A stretch of DNA of 38,632 nt from a virus, in the IMG/VR virus record IMGVR_UViG_3300009157_000008, positions 1 through 38,632 of that record; one strand, given 5' to 3'. The notes under the pieces were generated by a model. The model had not been told where the DNA came from. It searched no databases and worked only from the letters and a program-made list of their open reading frames with translations. This document shows positions 38,010 through 38,632 of this stretch, one piece after another; the stretch's first letter is position 1, and each line of letters begins with the position of its first letter. The position numbers were made by a program, and so were the translations under genes.

Positions 38010-38632
38010 ATGACTAATGGATTATTGACTAAGAAGATAGAAGAGTTTCAAAAAATTGATATTGAAGATGCACGAAATTACATAGGAGCCAGCAGTATTG
38101 GCTCCCCTTGTTGGCGACAAATTTGGTATCAATTTAAAAATGTTAAAGCAGAGAGGGTGCCTACTAAAATGAGGCGCACCTGGGCTATAGGTAAGGCACT
38201 AGAAGAGCTTGTACATGATTGGCTTTATGATGTTGGAATTATTATTTGGCGAAACCATCCTGAATTAGTTCATCCTACTATGCCTTTCTTTAAGGGTAAT
38301 GTAGACGGGATTTGGGTAAAAAGTTTATTAAATCATACTCCAATAGCTATCCTCGAAATAAAAACTGCTAAAGATTCTAGTTTCAATATATTTGCCAAAA
38401 AAGGCGTGAAGGATTGGAATTCTCAATATTATGCTCAAATTCAGGCTTATATGGGTCTAAGCGGCATATATAATACCTATATACTTGTACTAAATAAGGA
38501 CAATAGCGATCTTGGAGATGAATTAGTAACGTTTGATGAGGAGTTTTATAAGCAATTATGTGAAAAAGCACAAATGATTTCAAAAGCTATAACTCCTCCC
38601 CCCAAGATTAACAGCTCGCCATTATGGTATCA
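38010..38632 (+). CDS. Cas4-like PD-(D/E)XK exonuclease with four-Cys cluster (continues at base 124)
   Basis: The joined protein is 220 aa. Motifs: Glu65-Glu66 in GKALEELVH, Asp99 in KGNVDGIW, and Glu116-x-Lys118 in ILEIKT, the full nuclease triad. Cys34 (GSPCWRQIW) plus Cys209, Cys212 and Cys218 fit the iron-sulphur ligands of Cas4/AddB nucleases. It is probably a 5'-3' single-strand exonuclease that makes ends for the Sak4/SSB pair. ATG 38010 has AGGG 6 bases upstream; an in-frame ATG 37956 inside the SSB gene is less likely. No cas1, cas2 or array is present. Confidence 0.9.
   Translation, partial: MTNGLLTKKIEEFQKIDIEDARNYIGASSIGSPCWRQIWYQFKNVKAERVPTKMRRTWAIGKALEELVHDWLYDVGIIIWRNHPELVHPTMPFFKGNVDGIWVKSLLNHTPIAILEIKTAKDSSFNIFAKKGVKDWNSQYYAQIQAYMGLSGIYNTYILVLNKDNSDLGDELVTFDEEFYKQLCEKAQMISKAITPPPKINSSPLWY
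38510..38632. repeat. Terminal direct repeat, right copy
   Basis: These bases are identical to 1-123 and show that the contig is circular. Coding continues unbroken through both copies. One copy must be dropped to obtain the true unit length, 38509 bases. Confidence 0.95.

Overview
The window is a complete, circularly closed tailed-phage genome. The last 123 bases (38510-38632) repeat the first 123, and one gene (a Cas4-like nuclease) runs across the join. The virion genes follow the order of P22-type podoviruses: small and large terminase, portal, scaffold, coat, gp4-like adaptor, gp10-like hub, ejection proteins, then fibres, tailspike and lysis genes. The DNA is AT-rich by eye, with sigma70-like promoters and AAGGAG-type ribosome sites, which suggests a Gram-negative bacterial host. 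I cannot name the host. I see no integrase, no DNA polymerase and no convincing tRNA gene.

Layout. (a) Rightward early operon, 35413 across the join to 2492: unknown protein, HNH nuclease, Sak4-like ATPase, small HTH, SSB-like protein, Cas4-like nuclease, small basic protein, SF2 helicase. (b) 2648-4240: HNH nuclease and a lone collagen-like gene with its own terminator. (c) Leftward late operon, 28812 down to 4225: packaging, capsid, head completion, ejection, fibres, tailspike, DUF1353-like lipoprotein, GH24 endolysin, VRR-NUC. (d) An island at 12829-15241 inside the late region: a winged-helix protein gene carrying GC-rich palindromic repeats, four small coiled-coil or membrane paralogues in the other orientation, and two small genes. 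(e) 28967-30449: small early genes in both directions, including a cold-shock protein. (f) Leftward early operon, 35290 down to 30529: Cro-like repressor, many small proteins, and a lambda-O-like initiator whose linker-coding DNA holds 23-bp iterons.

How it probably works. A Cro-like protein and an operator-rich divergent promoter region (35291-35412) control the two early operons. Replication probably starts at iterons inside the initiator gene, next to an AT-rich tract, using the host polymerase. A free-standing DnaB N-terminal domain next to terminase may act on the host helicase or primase. Sak4, the SSB-like protein, the Cas4-like nuclease and the helicase form a recombination module. 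The late operon starts at an extended -10 promoter just upstream of terS.

The most unusual signal is a pair of winged-helix genes, each with palindromic, helically phased GC-rich repeats inside the coding linker (31354-31461 and 13025-13115). A motif from the first set (GCCGGAC) recurs as an inverted pair upstream of the second gene. This suggests two linked initiator/origin or initiator/partition-like loci in one small phage.
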